From Kribbella pratensis (GTDB taxonomy: Bacteria > Actinomycetota > Actinomycetes > Propionibacteriales > Kribbellaceae), in assembly GCF_004365355.1 (NCBI RefSeq), contig NZ_SODP01000002.1:1173838-1237837 (forward strand): DNA of 64,000 nt. Reading direction: 5' to 3'. Below, piece after piece: positions 26,893 to 36,178 of this stretch. Positions within the stretch are counted from its first letter, which is position 1; every line of letters begins with the position of its first letter. Under the pieces are notes generated by a model, which was not told the DNA's origin, made no database searches, and saw only the letters and a program-made list of their open reading frames with translations. Both the position numbers and the translations under genes were made by a program.

Positions 26893-28752
26893 TCAGATTC
26901 CGCCCATACCGAACTGGTACTGCGGCGGTACCGGCCGCTCTGTGCCGAGTGCCTGTTCGGCTGCGACCCAGTAGTCGGTGAGTGGATTCGCGCCTTCGCG
27001 GACCGTCGCCAGCTGGATACCCGCGGCCAGCAGGTCGTGTGCCGCGGCCGGATCGCCGGTCTCCAGGGCATGCCGGACGCGGAGGAGCTGGATCCGCGGG
27101 TCGTCCGGGGCGTGCTCGAGCAGCCGTTCCGCCCGTACGACGTCCGAGTCAAGGGCGGCCGCTACCGCCTCAACCACCAACGGAACCAGGCCAGGCAGCA
27201 ATTCGACGGCACGTTCGTAGTACGCCAGCTCGCCGGTGACCAAGCCGAGATTGCGCAGCGCCCAGGCGTTCTCACCGGACCGTTTCCACGCGTCGATCGC
27301 ACCATCGGCATCACCGTAGTAATGCCGCGCGACTCCCCTGTGATACCAAACCAACCAGTTGTCCTCGGCCGCTTCCAGCAGCTCACGCCACGCCACCAAC
27401 GTCCCATCCGGTACGCCGTCAACAGCCGGCAGCCGCCCTTCGAGAAGCGGCAACCACGCCCGCTCCCGGGCAGTCATCGTGTCGTCGTCGAACGGTGTAC
27501 CTGCCGACACCGCCCATCCTGTCCGGGCCAGCTCCAACGCTCCCCACCCCGACCCGACTCCGAGCCGTTCTACCGCAGGAGCATCCACAACTCGCAACCA
27601 GTCAGCCTCCCGCCCGGCCAACCCATCCAGCACCTCCGCCAACGCAGCGGCCCCGGCTGATCGAGCTGTCTTCCAGTCCTCGGAATGCGCAGCACCGGCG
27701 TCCATCGACAGCCGCCCGTACGCCTCCACCCAGTGCCACTCGTTGCGCGCGGGCAGCTTCAAGTGCTCCATCTGCGTCCGAGCGAGCCCCGCCTGAATCT
27801 CGGCGTACCCGTCGCCCTCCAGACCAGGCGACAGCCACTCCTGCCAGCGCCGCCCACCATCGCCCTGGCCCCAGACGAACAGCTTCCGTCCCTGCAGCCG
27901 GTCGGTCGACGCCTGCGCCAAGCCGGTCCCCGAGCCGTCCACCGACGCGATCCACGACTGCTCCTCCGCCATCGGCTCGAAGAAGTAGTCGACGGCCTGC
28001 GGATGCCGCATGGGATAGGTGAGGTCCGTCCCGACGTCAATCAGATCGAGCCGGCTCCCGTAGCCGAACCGCCAGGCCTGGTCCGCCGGCACGAGCACCC
28101 GACTCTCCGGCGTCTGCGCGACCGCGATGTTCGACCACCAGTACGCCGGGACCTCGACGTCGGACGGGTTCTGCAGCCGAACGCCGACGTACAGGAACTC
28201 GGAGTCGGCCGGCAGCCAGAAGTCCAGTTGGGTGACGAGGTTGCGGGTGCGTTCGAGCTCCCACAGTCGGAGGACCGGCGTACCGTCCAGGCCTTCGACG
28301 CGGGCGGCGTGCATCGGCGCGCAGGTGCCGGTCCAGTGGCCGGTGCTGCCGACGTTCCACTCGACGCCGGCGAACCAGGCGTTGCGCAGGGCGAGGTTCG
28401 CGGGCTGGAACACCGGGTTGCGGTAGAGCAGTTCCTGATCGGTCGCCTTGTGGACGATCGAGTACAGCCGTCCGCCGAGGCTCGGCAGGACGGTCGCGCG
28501 CAGGTGGTCGTTCTCGAGCACGAGCGCGGGGAACGAGGTCTCGACCAGGGTGCGGTCGTACCCGTCCTGGTCAAGGCACGGGAGCGTGCTGTGCAGACGC
28601 CCGTACTCGATGTTCTCCCGCAGCTCGTCCGGAAGGTCGGCGATGTTCTCGACCACATGCGGTTCGCGTTGCGTCCGGAGCGGCGCGAGCGGGTTCTCCG
28701 GACCGAGCGAAGCTGCGGGAAGTACGAGGTTTTGCGCAGAAAGGATCGTCAC
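26893..28752 (-). CDS. DUF5107 and TPR-containing protein (probable glycan-associated)
   Basis: 619-residue soluble protein. The N-terminal 330 residues form a DUF5107-type beta-sandwich resembling galactose-mutarotase folds (VLPSLGGRLYSIVHK, WNVGSTGHWTG, PAYWWSNIAV). The C-terminal part has degenerate TPR helices (NWLVWYHRGVARHYYGDADG, ENAWALRNLGLVTGELAYYE). Family members accompany glycoside hydrolases and probably bind or process sugars. It is divergent from the FAD dehydrogenase gene with 36 bp between start codons, suggesting shared regulation. Confidence 0.75.
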   Translation of the reverse strand: MTILSAQNLVLPAASLGPENPLAPLRTQREPHVVENIADLPDELRENIEYGRLHSTLPCLDQDGYDRTLVETSFPALVLENDHLRATVLPSLGGRLYSIVHKATDQELLYRNPVFQPANLALRNAWFAGVEWNVGSTGHWTGTCAPMHAARVEGLDGTPVLRLWELERTRNLVTQLDFWLPADSEFLYVGVRLQNPSDVEVPAYWWSNIAVAQTPESRVLVPADQAWRFGYGSRLDLIDVGTDLTYPMRHPQAVDYFFEPMAEEQSWIASVDGSGTGLAQASTDRLQGRKLFVWGQGDGGRRWQEWLSPGLEGDGYAEIQAGLARTQMEHLKLPARNEWHWVEAYGRLSMDAGAAHSEDWKTARSAGAAALAEVLDGLAGREADWLRVVDAPAVERLGVGSGWGALELARTGWAVSAGTPFDDDTMTARERAWLPLLEGRLPAVDGVPDGTLVAWRELLEAAEDNWLVWYHRGVARHYYGDADGAIDAWKRSGENAWALRNLGLVTGELAYYERAVELLPGLVPLVVEAVAAALDSDVVRAERLLEHAPDDPRIQLLRVRHALETGDPAAAHDLLAAGIQLATVREGANPLTDYWVAAEQALGTERPVPPQYQFGMGGI

Positions 28753-28774
28753 TGCCTCATCTTCGCAAGTGCGC

Positions 28775-28780
28775 TATACA
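28775..28780 (+). promoter_or_regulatory. -10 element of the FAD dehydrogenase gene
   Basis: TATACA ends eight bases before the ATG at 28789, which supports a leaderless transcript starting at that codon rather than the ATG at 28780. Confidence 0.5.
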
Positions 28781-28788
28781 TGGTCGAC

Positions 28789-30444
28789 ATGGACGCTGAT
28801 GTGATCGTGGTCGGAGCGGGTTTGGCGGGGCTGGCTGCGACTGCGGAGCTGGCCGATGCGGGGCGGAAGGTGTTGCTGCTCGACCAGGAGCCCGAGGCGT
28901 CTCTGGGCGGGCAGGCGTTCTGGTCGTTCGGCGGGCTGCTGTTCGTCGACTCTCCGGAGCAGCGGCGGATGGGCATCAAGGACTCCCGCGATCTCGCCTT
29001 GCAGGACTGGCTCGGCTCGGCCGGATTCGACCGGCTGGACGACGAGGACAAGTGGGCGCGGCAATGGGCCGAGGCGTACGTCGATTGGGCCGCCGGCGAG
29101 AAGCGTCCATGGCTGCATGGGCAGGGCGTGCGGTTCTTCCCGGTCGTCGGCTGGGCCGAGCGCGGCGGGTACAACGCGGACGGCCACGGGAACTCTGTGC
29201 CCCGCTTCCACATCACCTGGGGCACCGGTCCAGCCCTGGTCGCGCCGTTCGAGCGGCGGGTGCGGGAGGCGGTCGCGAAGGGACTGGTCGAGTTCCGGTT
29301 CCGGCATCGGGTGGACGAGCTGACCGTCACGGGCGGGGTCGTCGACGGTGTCGCGGGCAAGATGCTCGAGCCCAGCGGCGTACCGCGTGGGGTGTCGAGC
29401 TCGCGGGTCGAGGTCGGTGACTTCCAACTGTCGGCCCAGGCGGTGATCATCACGTCGGGCGGCATCGGCGGCAACCACGACCTGGTCCGGTCGCAATGGC
29501 CGAAACGGATGGGTGAGCCGCCGAAGCGGATGATCAGCGGCGTACCGGCGCATGTCGACGGGCGGATGCTCGCCATCACCGAGAAGGCCGGCGGCCGGTA
29601 CGTGAACCGCGACCGGATGTGGCACTACACCGAAGGCATCCAGAACTGGGACCCGATCTGGCCGATGCACGGCATCCGGATCCTGCCGGGGCCGTCGTCG
29701 CTCTGGTTCGATGCCACCGGCAAGCGACTGCCGGTGCCGCTGTTCCCCGGCTTCGACACCCTCGGCACGCTCGAGCACATCATGACGACCGGGTACGACT
29801 ACACCTGGTTCGTGCTCACGCAGAAGATCATCGAGAAGGAGTTCGCCCTCTCCGGCCAGGAACAGAACCCGGACCTGACCGGCAAGGACATCAAGGGCGT
29901 GCTCGGCCGGGCTCGCGGCGGGGCCACCGCGCCGGTGCGGGCGTTCATGGACAACGGCGCCGATTTCGTTGTCCGCAGCAACCTTCCCGACCTGGTCCGC
30001 GGGATGAACGACCTGACCGGGGAGAACCTGATCGACCTCGACGACCTGGAGCGGCAGATCGTCGCGCGGGACCGCGAGCTGACCAACACGTTCACCAAGG
30101 ACCTGCAGGTGACCGCGCTGCGCGGCGCCCGCAACTACCGCGGCGACAAGCTGATCCGGGTCGCGTCACCGCACCGGATCCTCGATCCGAAGGCCGGCCC
30201 GCTGATCGCCGTACGGCTGAACATCCTGACCCGCAAGTCCCTCGGCGGCCTGCAGACCGACCTGGATTCGCGCGTACTGCGCGATGACGGCAGCCCGCTA
30301 CCCGGCGTCTATGCGGCCGGCGAGGTCGCGGGCTTCGGCGGCGGCGGTGTCCACGGCTACCGATCGCTCGAGGGCACGTTCGTCGGCGGCTGCCTCTTCA
30401 CCGGCCGTACGGCTGGCCGCGCCGCAGCCAAAGCGGTCTCGTGA
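28789..30444 (+). CDS. FAD-binding dehydrogenase (KstD/fumarate-reductase flavoprotein type)
   Basis: 551-residue flavoprotein. The N-terminal dinucleotide fold is VIVVGAGLAGLAATAELADAG with Glu/Asp in LLLDQEPEASLGGQAFWSFG. The late FAD contact is PGVYAAGEVAGFGGGGVHGY, and the C-terminal RSLEGTFVGGCLFTGR is characteristic of the 'FAD-binding dehydrogenase' group related to 3-ketosteroid delta1-dehydrogenases. The substrate is not assigned. It overlaps the esterase gene (GTGA, 30441-30444). A start at 28780 would add three residues. Confidence 0.87.
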   Translation: MDADVIVVGAGLAGLAATAELADAGRKVLLLDQEPEASLGGQAFWSFGGLLFVDSPEQRRMGIKDSRDLALQDWLGSAGFDRLDDEDKWARQWAEAYVDWAAGEKRPWLHGQGVRFFPVVGWAERGGYNADGHGNSVPRFHITWGTGPALVAPFERRVREAVAKGLVEFRFRHRVDELTVTGGVVDGVAGKMLEPSGVPRGVSSSRVEVGDFQLSAQAVIITSGGIGGNHDLVRSQWPKRMGEPPKRMISGVPAHVDGRMLAITEKAGGRYVNRDRMWHYTEGIQNWDPIWPMHGIRILPGPSSLWFDATGKRLPVPLFPGFDTLGTLEHIMTTGYDYTWFVLTQKIIEKEFALSGQEQNPDLTGKDIKGVLGRARGGATAPVRAFMDNGADFVVRSNLPDLVRGMNDLTGENLIDLDDLERQIVARDRELTNTFTKDLQVTALRGARNYRGDKLIRVASPHRILDPKAGPLIAVRLNILTRKSLGGLQTDLDSRVLRDDGSPLPGVYAAGEVAGFGGGGVHGYRSLEGTFVGGCLFTGRTAGRAAAKAVS

Positions 30445-31538
30445 CCGTCCCGGGCGCGGAGTACGAGGAGCTCGCTCATCTCGACGACCTGAGCACCACC
30501 GGCACAGCTGTCTCCGGCCACACGAATCCGGCCGATTACGCGGGCACCACCCACGCCGGTCTCCCTGCGCCGCCCCGGGTGCCCGGCGTCCAGATCGACG
30601 GCTACTTCCCGAGTACGTCGTCCACCAACACCACACACGGATGGCACCACGACGCGCAGTTCGTCATCCGCCTCCCTGAGGAGTGGAGCGGCGTACTCGT
30701 GGTCTCCGGCGCGCCTGGCGTACGAACGCAGTACGCGAACGACGTCGCGATCTCGGACTACGTCCTCTCGCTCGGACATGCGTACGCCGCAACGGACAAG
30801 GGCAACACGGGCGTCGAGTTCTACACCGGCTCGCAGCGACCAGGCGACGCGATGGTCGAGTGGAACGAACGGATGACCGAGCTGACCCGTGCCGCGCGAG
30901 AGACGGTCGAGCAGCACTACGGACGCCCGGCCGACGAGGTGATCGCGGCCGGCATCTCGAACGGCGGCTACCTCGTCCGCTGGCAACTCGAGAACCATCC
31001 CGAGCTCTACACCCGCGGCGTCGATCTCGAGGGCACGTTGTGGACCGCCGACGGCCCGAATCCGTTCATGTCGTTGCCCCCAGCAATCAAGGGCTACGAG
31101 CAGCAGTCACCCGAGACGATCGTCGCAGCAGGTTTCGATCCCGCGTCGGACTTCCTCTGGGAGTACCACTACACGATCTACTGGCGGCTGACCCAGCGCA
31201 TCTACACCGCGGAGCTCGATCCGGCGTACGACGGCGACGAAGCGGAGTACGACTACGCTCAACGTCCTGCGGCACATGAAGCGCTCCAGCGGATCGCGTT
31301 GACCGGCAGGATCGAGCGCCCGCTCGTCACGATCCACGGCACGTACGACTGCCTGCTGCCGATCGGCGCCAACTCCGACGCGTACGCCGAACTCGTCCGC
31401 CAGGCGGGTCGGTCGGAGTTGCACACGTACCAGCGGGTCGAGGCGGGCAATCATCTCGACGGTCTCGTCGACGCCCACCCCGACCGGCTGGTACCACTCG
31501 TTCCCCTGCTGCGCGAGGCGATCAGTACACCATCGTGA
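30441..31538 (+). CDS. Alpha/beta hydrolase, hydroxybutyrate-oligomer-hydrolase/tannase-like
   Basis: 365-residue esterase without a signal peptide. The nucleophile elbow is GISNGGYLVRW (Ser near residue 172). The later Asp is in IHGTYDCLLP and the His in EAGNHLDG, giving a complete triad. The long N-terminal part (GYFPSTSSTNTTHGWHHDAQ) is as in 3-hydroxybutyrate oligomer hydrolase-like proteins. GTG start translationally coupled to the FAD dehydrogenase, so the two may act in one catabolic step series. Substrate unknown. Confidence 0.75.
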   Translation: MTVPGAEYEELAHLDDLSTTGTAVSGHTNPADYAGTTHAGLPAPPRVPGVQIDGYFPSTSSTNTTHGWHHDAQFVIRLPEEWSGVLVVSGAPGVRTQYANDVAISDYVLSLGHAYAATDKGNTGVEFYTGSQRPGDAMVEWNERMTELTRAARETVEQHYGRPADEVIAAGISNGGYLVRWQLENHPELYTRGVDLEGTLWTADGPNPFMSLPPAIKGYEQQSPETIVAAGFDPASDFLWEYHYTIYWRLTQRIYTAELDPAYDGDEAEYDYAQRPAAHEALQRIALTGRIERPLVTIHGTYDCLLPIGANSDAYAELVRQAGRSELHTYQRVEAGNHLDGLVDAHPDRLVPLVPLLREAISTPS

Positions 31539-32487
31539 GCAGATCGGCGAACAGTTCCTGGTCGTCGATCTCCAGCCCGCGGTTGGTGAACCACGTCGCC
31601 ATGTTGTGGCAGTCGCGCATCAGGAAGTCCATGCCCTTGGGGTTGCCGACGATGTCGACCACCTGCGGAAGGTCGATCATCACGATCCGGTCCCCCTGGG
31701 CGAGGACGTTGTACGGCGAGAGGTCGCCGTGCGCCAGCCCGGCCCTGGCCAGTTCACGCATCCCGCCGCGAAGCTGCTCGAAGTACTGACCGAGCAGTTC
31801 CTTCGACGGCCGGACCTGGGCGAGCCGTGGCGCGGCCCCGCCCTCACCGTCGTCGATGAATTCCATCAGCAGCTCGATGCCGTCGATCTGGACCGGGTAC
31901 GGCACCGGGACGCCGGCTTTCCACAGCCGGTTCAGCGCGTCCCACTCGGCGTACGCCCAGTGGCCGGCCGCGACGCTGCGGCCGTGCGCGGTCTTCTTTT
32001 GCATGGCACGACTGTCACGGCTGTTGCGGGTCCGCCGGCCTTCGACGTACGACGTGCTGCGGTGGAAGGACCGGTGCTCCTCGGTGCGGTACCGCTTCGC
32101 GGCCAGCAGCGAGGACTTCGCCGGGTTGTCGCCGATGGCTTCGACGGCCCGTTCGACCAGGAAGACGTCTGCTTCCTTACCGGTTTTGAGGACGCCGAGC
32201 TCGGTGTCGATCGCAGCCTGTTCCGTCACAACCCACGAAGGGCGTGGTTCCGGGCCGCGAGAACCGCGCTCGACGTCCAGCCAGGTGGACCACCGCTGAT
32301 CCGGACCGAGCTGCTCGTCGACCGAGTGGAACTTGAAGACGAACGCGTCAGCCGGATCTGGTTGGGACTCGTCGCTGGTGAGTTCCGACCAGCGGGAGTC
32401 GAGATCGGGGAAGTAGTTATCGGTGAGTTCGTACTCTGAAGACAACTGGGGTGCTCCTGAACCTAGAGATGGAACTGATGCGGACAT
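31522..32487 (-). CDS. RIO1-type serine protein kinase
   Basis: 321-residue kinase. RIO-type motifs are present: LKTGKEADVFLVER (nucleotide loop), LAAKRYRTEEHRSF (Lys), catalytic LAHGDLSPYNVL and metal-binding MIDLPQVVD. The N-terminal 90 residues are a variable acidic extension. The 3' end overlaps the convergent esterase by 17 bp. Bacterial RIO kinases are poorly understood; a ribosome- or stress-related role is only inferred from archaeal and eukaryotic relatives. Confidence 0.9.
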   Translation of the reverse strand: MSASVPSLGSGAPQLSSEYELTDNYFPDLDSRWSELTSDESQPDPADAFVFKFHSVDEQLGPDQRWSTWLDVERGSRGPEPRPSWVVTEQAAIDTELGVLKTGKEADVFLVERAVEAIGDNPAKSSLLAAKRYRTEEHRSFHRSTSYVEGRRTRNSRDSRAMQKKTAHGRSVAAGHWAYAEWDALNRLWKAGVPVPYPVQIDGIELLMEFIDDGEGGAAPRLAQVRPSKELLGQYFEQLRGGMRELARAGLAHGDLSPYNVLAQGDRIVMIDLPQVVDIVGNPKGMDFLMRDCHNMATWFTNRGLEIDDQELFADLLTMVY

Positions 32488-32594
32488 GCCGCAGCACAGT
32501 GATGGCCATCCGTCAGCCCTCCTTAGGTCCAGGCAGCGTTCGCCGCCGCTCGGTCAAACCAGGATGCCCGGCGTTCCCGGGTCCCGCAACGTAT

Positions 32595-33320
32595 TTAACG
32601 CAGGTGAGAACGTGAGGTCGGCCGCAGCCGCAGTTCCTGCGCCGGCCCCACGGTCCGGCAGACCAGCTCCGGCAGCACCCGCTCCTGCCAGACCCGCGAC
32701 CCGGTTAGCTCGCGCCGATGCTCGTCGTACGCCGTGTCGTCGGCGAACCACGCGAACCAGGCGAGCACCACCTCGTCCCGCAACGGCAAGGCCGGAAAGT
32801 TGTTCTCGGCAACCAAACTCTCGAACACGGCGACCGGTTCGGCTCCGGTGGCAGTCAGCACCGGCACGACCTGATCGGTGAAGAACTCGGCGAAACCGTC
32901 GTCCTCCGACCCGCGGTGATAGACAGCCCCGGCGACGACCGACGGCGGGAGAGCGGTGCTGCCGATCGGCGGCCGGGGCGCGTCGCTCTCGGGGTAACGA
33001 TCGTCGAGCCGGAGCGGCCGCAGCAACAGGGCGTTGTCCGAGTCGATCATCGTCGCGTTCGCGACCGCGGCATGCTCGCGCCAGACCGGGCCGTAGTAGA
33101 AGGCCTTCAACGCGTCCGCCCGTGCGGGCAGGTCCTGGAATCCGCGGATCCAGACGAACCGGTCCGGATCGTCCAGATCGCGGAACTGACCGGCGATATG
33201 CATCCCGGTCTCTTCCTGACCTTCGACGAAGTACGTGTCGAAGGTCTCGATCAAGGTGTCACGCTGCCCGGGGTGCAGCGTGTACTGGCGCAGGTCCACG
33301 ACGGCGCAGCACTCGTTCAT
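32595..33320 (-). CDS. NIPSNAP family protein
   Basis: 241-residue soluble protein with two ferredoxin-like NIPSNAP units: VVDLRQYTLHPGQRDTLIET near the start and GAVYHRGSEDDGFAEFFTDQ near residue 130. Bacterial members are mostly uncharacterised. ATG start at 33320, with a perfect palindrome 23 bp upstream that may be a repressor site. The upstream spacer 32488-32594 shows no gene. Confidence 0.85.
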   Translation of the reverse strand: MNECCAVVDLRQYTLHPGQRDTLIETFDTYFVEGQEETGMHIAGQFRDLDDPDRFVWIRGFQDLPARADALKAFYYGPVWREHAAVANATMIDSDNALLLRPLRLDDRYPESDAPRPPIGSTALPPSVVAGAVYHRGSEDDGFAEFFTDQVVPVLTATGAEPVAVFESLVAENNFPALPLRDEVVLAWFAWFADDTAYDEHRRELTGSRVWQERVLPELVCRTVGPAQELRLRPTSRSHLR

Positions 33321-33342
33321 AGGTGCAAACCAAGCATCGAAA

Positions 33343-33361
33343 CCTGACAGTTACTGTCAGG
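33343..33361. promoter_or_regulatory. Perfect palindrome, likely repressor operator
   Basis: CCTGACAGT-T-ACTGTCAGG, 9-1-9 and perfect, between the NIPSNAP start and the divergent sigma factor gene. TetR-type spacing. No regulator gene is adjacent. Confidence 0.55.
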
Positions 33362-33488
33362 CGACAGTCGTTTGAAACACTCGTAACAGGCAAGTACTTG
33401 AAAGCTCCGGCCGAGTTTGATCTGGTGGAGGTCAGTGGTTCAGCCCCTTGCCACCGGACATGTACGACGACACGACGAGGTTTCTCCC

Positions 33489-34289
33489 GTGACGATCGCA
33501 GCTGTCAACGTCGAAGATTGCAAGCAGACCATCGCCGATACCACCCATGAGCTTCTGCTCGAGGCGGACGGCGTCCCCGATCCCCGGCGCCAGGCCTGTC
33601 TTGACGAGGTCGTTCTGCTGAACGCCCCGGTCGCGAGGTCGATCGCCTCGCGCTACCGCAGCAAAGGTGTCGACTCCGACGACCTCGAACAGGTCGCGTA
33701 TCTGGGCCTGGTGAAGGCCGCCAACGGGTACCGCGTGGACGCTTCCACACCCTTCCTGTCGTACGCCGTACCCACGATCCGCGGCGAGCTGAAGCGGTAC
33801 TTCCGCGACTGCGCGTGGACGATCCGCCCGCCGCGGCGGGTGCAGGAGATGCAGGGCAGCATCGCCGCGGCGGAGCCCGAGCTGATCCAGCGCCTCGGTC
33901 ACGTGCCGAGCGACGAGGAGACCGCGGCGGCGCTCGGCACGGATCCGGCCGAGGTCGCCGAGGCCGCCTCGGTCCGCGGCTGCTTCAGCACGCTCTCGCT
34001 CGACGCGCCGGGGGTGCCGGAGGGCGGCTCGAGCCTGATCGAGACGGTCGCCAACGCCGAGGACGGCTACGACCTGGTCGAGGACGTGCACACCCTCACG
34101 CCGGCGGTCGCCGGCCTTGGTGATCGGGACAAGCGCATCCTCCAGCTGCGGTTCTGCAACGGGTTCACCCAGGAGGAGATCGGCCAGGAGCTCGGGGTCA
34201 GCCAGATGCAGGTGTCCCGTCTGCTCCGCGGGATCCTGGAGAAGCTCCGGGGCGAGCTCGCCAGCGGCGTACCGGCGAACGGGCAGTAA
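33489..34289 (+). CDS. SigB/SigF/SigG-type sigma-70 factor
   Basis: 266-residue general-stress-type sigma factor. Region 2 is visible in APVARSIASRYRSKGVDSDD and LEQVAYLGLVKAANGY, with the -10 binding helix ending TFLSYAVPTIRGELKRYFRD. Region 3 contains IRPPRRVQEMQGSI and the region 4 HTH is FTQEEIGQELGVSQMQVSRL. No anti-sigma or anti-anti-sigma gene is adjacent, so its control must be elsewhere. GTG start at 33489; the reading frame extends further upstream but without a convincing start. Confidence 0.9.
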   Translation: MTIAAVNVEDCKQTIADTTHELLLEADGVPDPRRQACLDEVVLLNAPVARSIASRYRSKGVDSDDLEQVAYLGLVKAANGYRVDASTPFLSYAVPTIRGELKRYFRDCAWTIRPPRRVQEMQGSIAAAEPELIQRLGHVPSDEETAAALGTDPAEVAEAASVRGCFSTLSLDAPGVPEGGSSLIETVANAEDGYDLVEDVHTLTPAVAGLGDRDKRILQLRFCNGFTQEEIGQELGVSQMQVSRLLRGILEKLRGELASGVPANGQ

Positions 34290-34305
34290 GTCGAGGTCGG
34301 TGCGG

Positions 34306-34311
34306 TAGCGT
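34306..34311 (+). promoter_or_regulatory. -10 element of the coiled-coil gene
   Basis: TAGCGT seven bases before GTG 34319; leaderless start likely. Same hexamer as the P450 promoter. Confidence 0.45.
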
Positions 34312-34318
34312 CGCTTCC

Positions 34319-35170
34319 GTGGACTTCGAGGAGGCGGCGGATGCGCTGTATGCGGCCCCGGCGGCGGACTTCATTGCTACTCGCAACCAGCTCGCGAAGC
34401 AGCTGAAGGCCGACGGCGACCCGGTCGGGTCGACGCGGCTGAAGGCGATGCGCAAGCCGACCGTGGCGGCCTGGGTGACGAACCTGGTCGCCCGTAAGGC
34501 GCCGGACGAGCTGGACGACCTGCTGGCGCTCGGGGACGAGTTCCGTGAGGCGACCGCCGATCTCGACGGCGACCGGCTGCGGGAGCTGACGCCGAAGCGC
34601 CACGAGCTGCTGGACAAACTGGCCAAGGAGGCTGCTCGGCTGGCGGCCGAGGACGGCCAGAAGATCAGCGCGGACGTCGGCCAGAAGCTGCGCGAGACGC
34701 TCGACGCTGCCCTGGTGGACCCGGCCGCGGGCGATGCCGTCCGCGAGGGCCGACTGAGCAGCGCACTCCGGCACGTCGGCTTCGGCGTCGTCGACGAGAA
34801 CGGCGAACCGTCCAACGTCACTCCGTTGACGGACGAACGCCGCCAGGCCGCCCGCGACCGCCGCAAGACCCAGCAGGCCGAGACTGACGCCGCCCAGGAG
34901 AAGGCTGCCGCCGCGCAGGAAGAGAAGGAGCGCGAGGCTGCCGAGCGGGCCAAGGCCAGGCAGGTGTTCGAGGAGGCGGTCGCAGCGGCGCAGGAGGCCG
35001 AAGCGAAGGTCGAGGACCTCGACGCCCAGCTCGACAACGCCCGCGAGGCGCTCGCGGAGGCTCAGGCCCTCGTCCACCGTTTGGGCGCCGACCTCGACGA
35101 GGCCCGGCGTACCGCCCGGGAGGCCCAGAAGGAGAGCCGCGAGGCGCGGAAACGGTACAACCGGCTCTGA
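34319..35170 (+). CDS. Coiled-coil protein upstream of Ku
   Basis: 283-residue soluble protein. The N-terminal helical domain (FEEAADALYAAPAADFIATR, TVAAWVTNLVARKAPDELDD) is followed after about residue 170 by a long charged coiled coil rich in Ala, Glu, Lys and Arg, ending EARKRYNRL. There is no known catalytic motif. It lies 39 bp before the Ku gene in the same direction, so it may be co-expressed with it and have a DNA-repair or nucleoid role; that link is inference. Confidence 0.7.
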   Translation: MDFEEAADALYAAPAADFIATRNQLAKQLKADGDPVGSTRLKAMRKPTVAAWVTNLVARKAPDELDDLLALGDEFREATADLDGDRLRELTPKRHELLDKLAKEAARLAAEDGQKISADVGQKLRETLDAALVDPAAGDAVREGRLSSALRHVGFGVVDENGEPSNVTPLTDERRQAARDRRKTQQAETDAAQEKAAAAQEEKEREAAERAKARQVFEEAVAAAQEAEAKVEDLDAQLDNAREALAEAQALVHRLGADLDEARRTAREAQKESREARKRYNRL

Positions 35171-35209
35171 ACTGGGTACCGGCCGGGCCGACGCGGAGAG
35201 GAGCCGTCG

Positions 35210-36178
35210 ATGGCACGGGCGATCTGGAGCGGGTACATCAACTTCGGACTGGTCTCGGTTCCGGTCGGGCTCTACAGCGCGACCCAGGAGCACGAGATCG
35301 ACTTCCACCAGTTCCAGAAGGGGACGTCGGACAGGATCCGGTACAAGCGGGTGAACGAGCGCACCGGCCGCGAGGTCCCGTTCGAGAAGATCGTCAAGGG
35401 ACACGACGTCGGCGGCGGCGAGTACGTGATCGTCGAGCCCGACGAGCTGGACGACATCGCGCCGGGCAAGTCGCGGTCGCTGGAGATCGACACGTTCGTC
35501 GACCTCGACGAGATCGATCCGATGCACTTCCAGAAGAGCTACTACTTGGCGCCGTCGGACTCCGAGAACGCGTCGTCGTACGCCCTGCTGCGGGACGCGC
35601 TGGCGAAGACCAACCGGGCCGGGATCGCGAAGTTCGTGATGCGCGGCAAGGAGTACCTGGCGACGATCCGGGCCGACGACCGGGTGCTCGTGCTCGAGAC
35701 GATGTTCTTCGCCGACGAGATCCGTGACCCGGACGAGGAGCTCGGCTCGTTGCCGCGGAAGTCCGGCGCCGGCAAGCAGCTGTCGATGGCGGTCGACCTG
35801 ATCGAGGCCATGAGCGGCGAGTGGAAGCCGGCCGCGTACCAGGACATCTACACCGAGCGCGTGAAGGAACTGGTCAAGTCCAAGCACCAGGGCAAGGAGG
35901 TCGTGTACTCCGAGGAGGAGCCGCAGGCCACCAACCCGACCGATCTGGTCGCCGCCCTGCGGGCCAGCGTCGAGCAGGCCCGGAAGAACCGCAGCTCGAG
36001 GACCCAGAAGACCGCCGCGAAGAAGACCACTGGGAAGAAGGCCACCACGAAGAAGGCAGCGACCAAGAAGACCGCCGCCGGCAAGAAGACCGCCGCCGGC
36101 AAGAAGACCGCCGCCGGCAAGAAGACGGCTGCCAAGAAGCCGGCTGCCAAGAAGCCGGCGCGGAAGAAGGCTGCCTAG
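35210..36178 (+). CDS. ku: Non-homologous end-joining protein Ku
   Basis: 322-residue bacterial Ku; homodimers ring DNA ends and recruit ligase LigD in NHEJ. The core starts ARAIWSGYINFGLVSVPVGL and contains HQFQKGTSDRIRYKRVNERT and the helix MSGEWKPAAYQDIYTERVKE. After about residue 250 comes a histone-H1-like Lys/Ala tail with three AAGKKT units (18-bp DNA repeats near 36070-36125) and PAAKKPARKKA. The tail should bind DNA non-specifically. No ligD is in the window. GAGAGGAG precedes the ATG. Stop shares CTAG with the convergent gene. Confidence 0.95.
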   Translation: MARAIWSGYINFGLVSVPVGLYSATQEHEIDFHQFQKGTSDRIRYKRVNERTGREVPFEKIVKGHDVGGGEYVIVEPDELDDIAPGKSRSLEIDTFVDLDEIDPMHFQKSYYLAPSDSENASSYALLRDALAKTNRAGIAKFVMRGKEYLATIRADDRVLVLETMFFADEIRDPDEELGSLPRKSGAGKQLSMAVDLIEAMSGEWKPAAYQDIYTERVKELVKSKHQGKEVVYSEEEPQATNPTDLVAALRASVEQARKNRSSRTQKTAAKKTTGKKATTKKAATKKTAAGKKTAAGKKTAAGKKTAAKKPAAKKPARKKAA

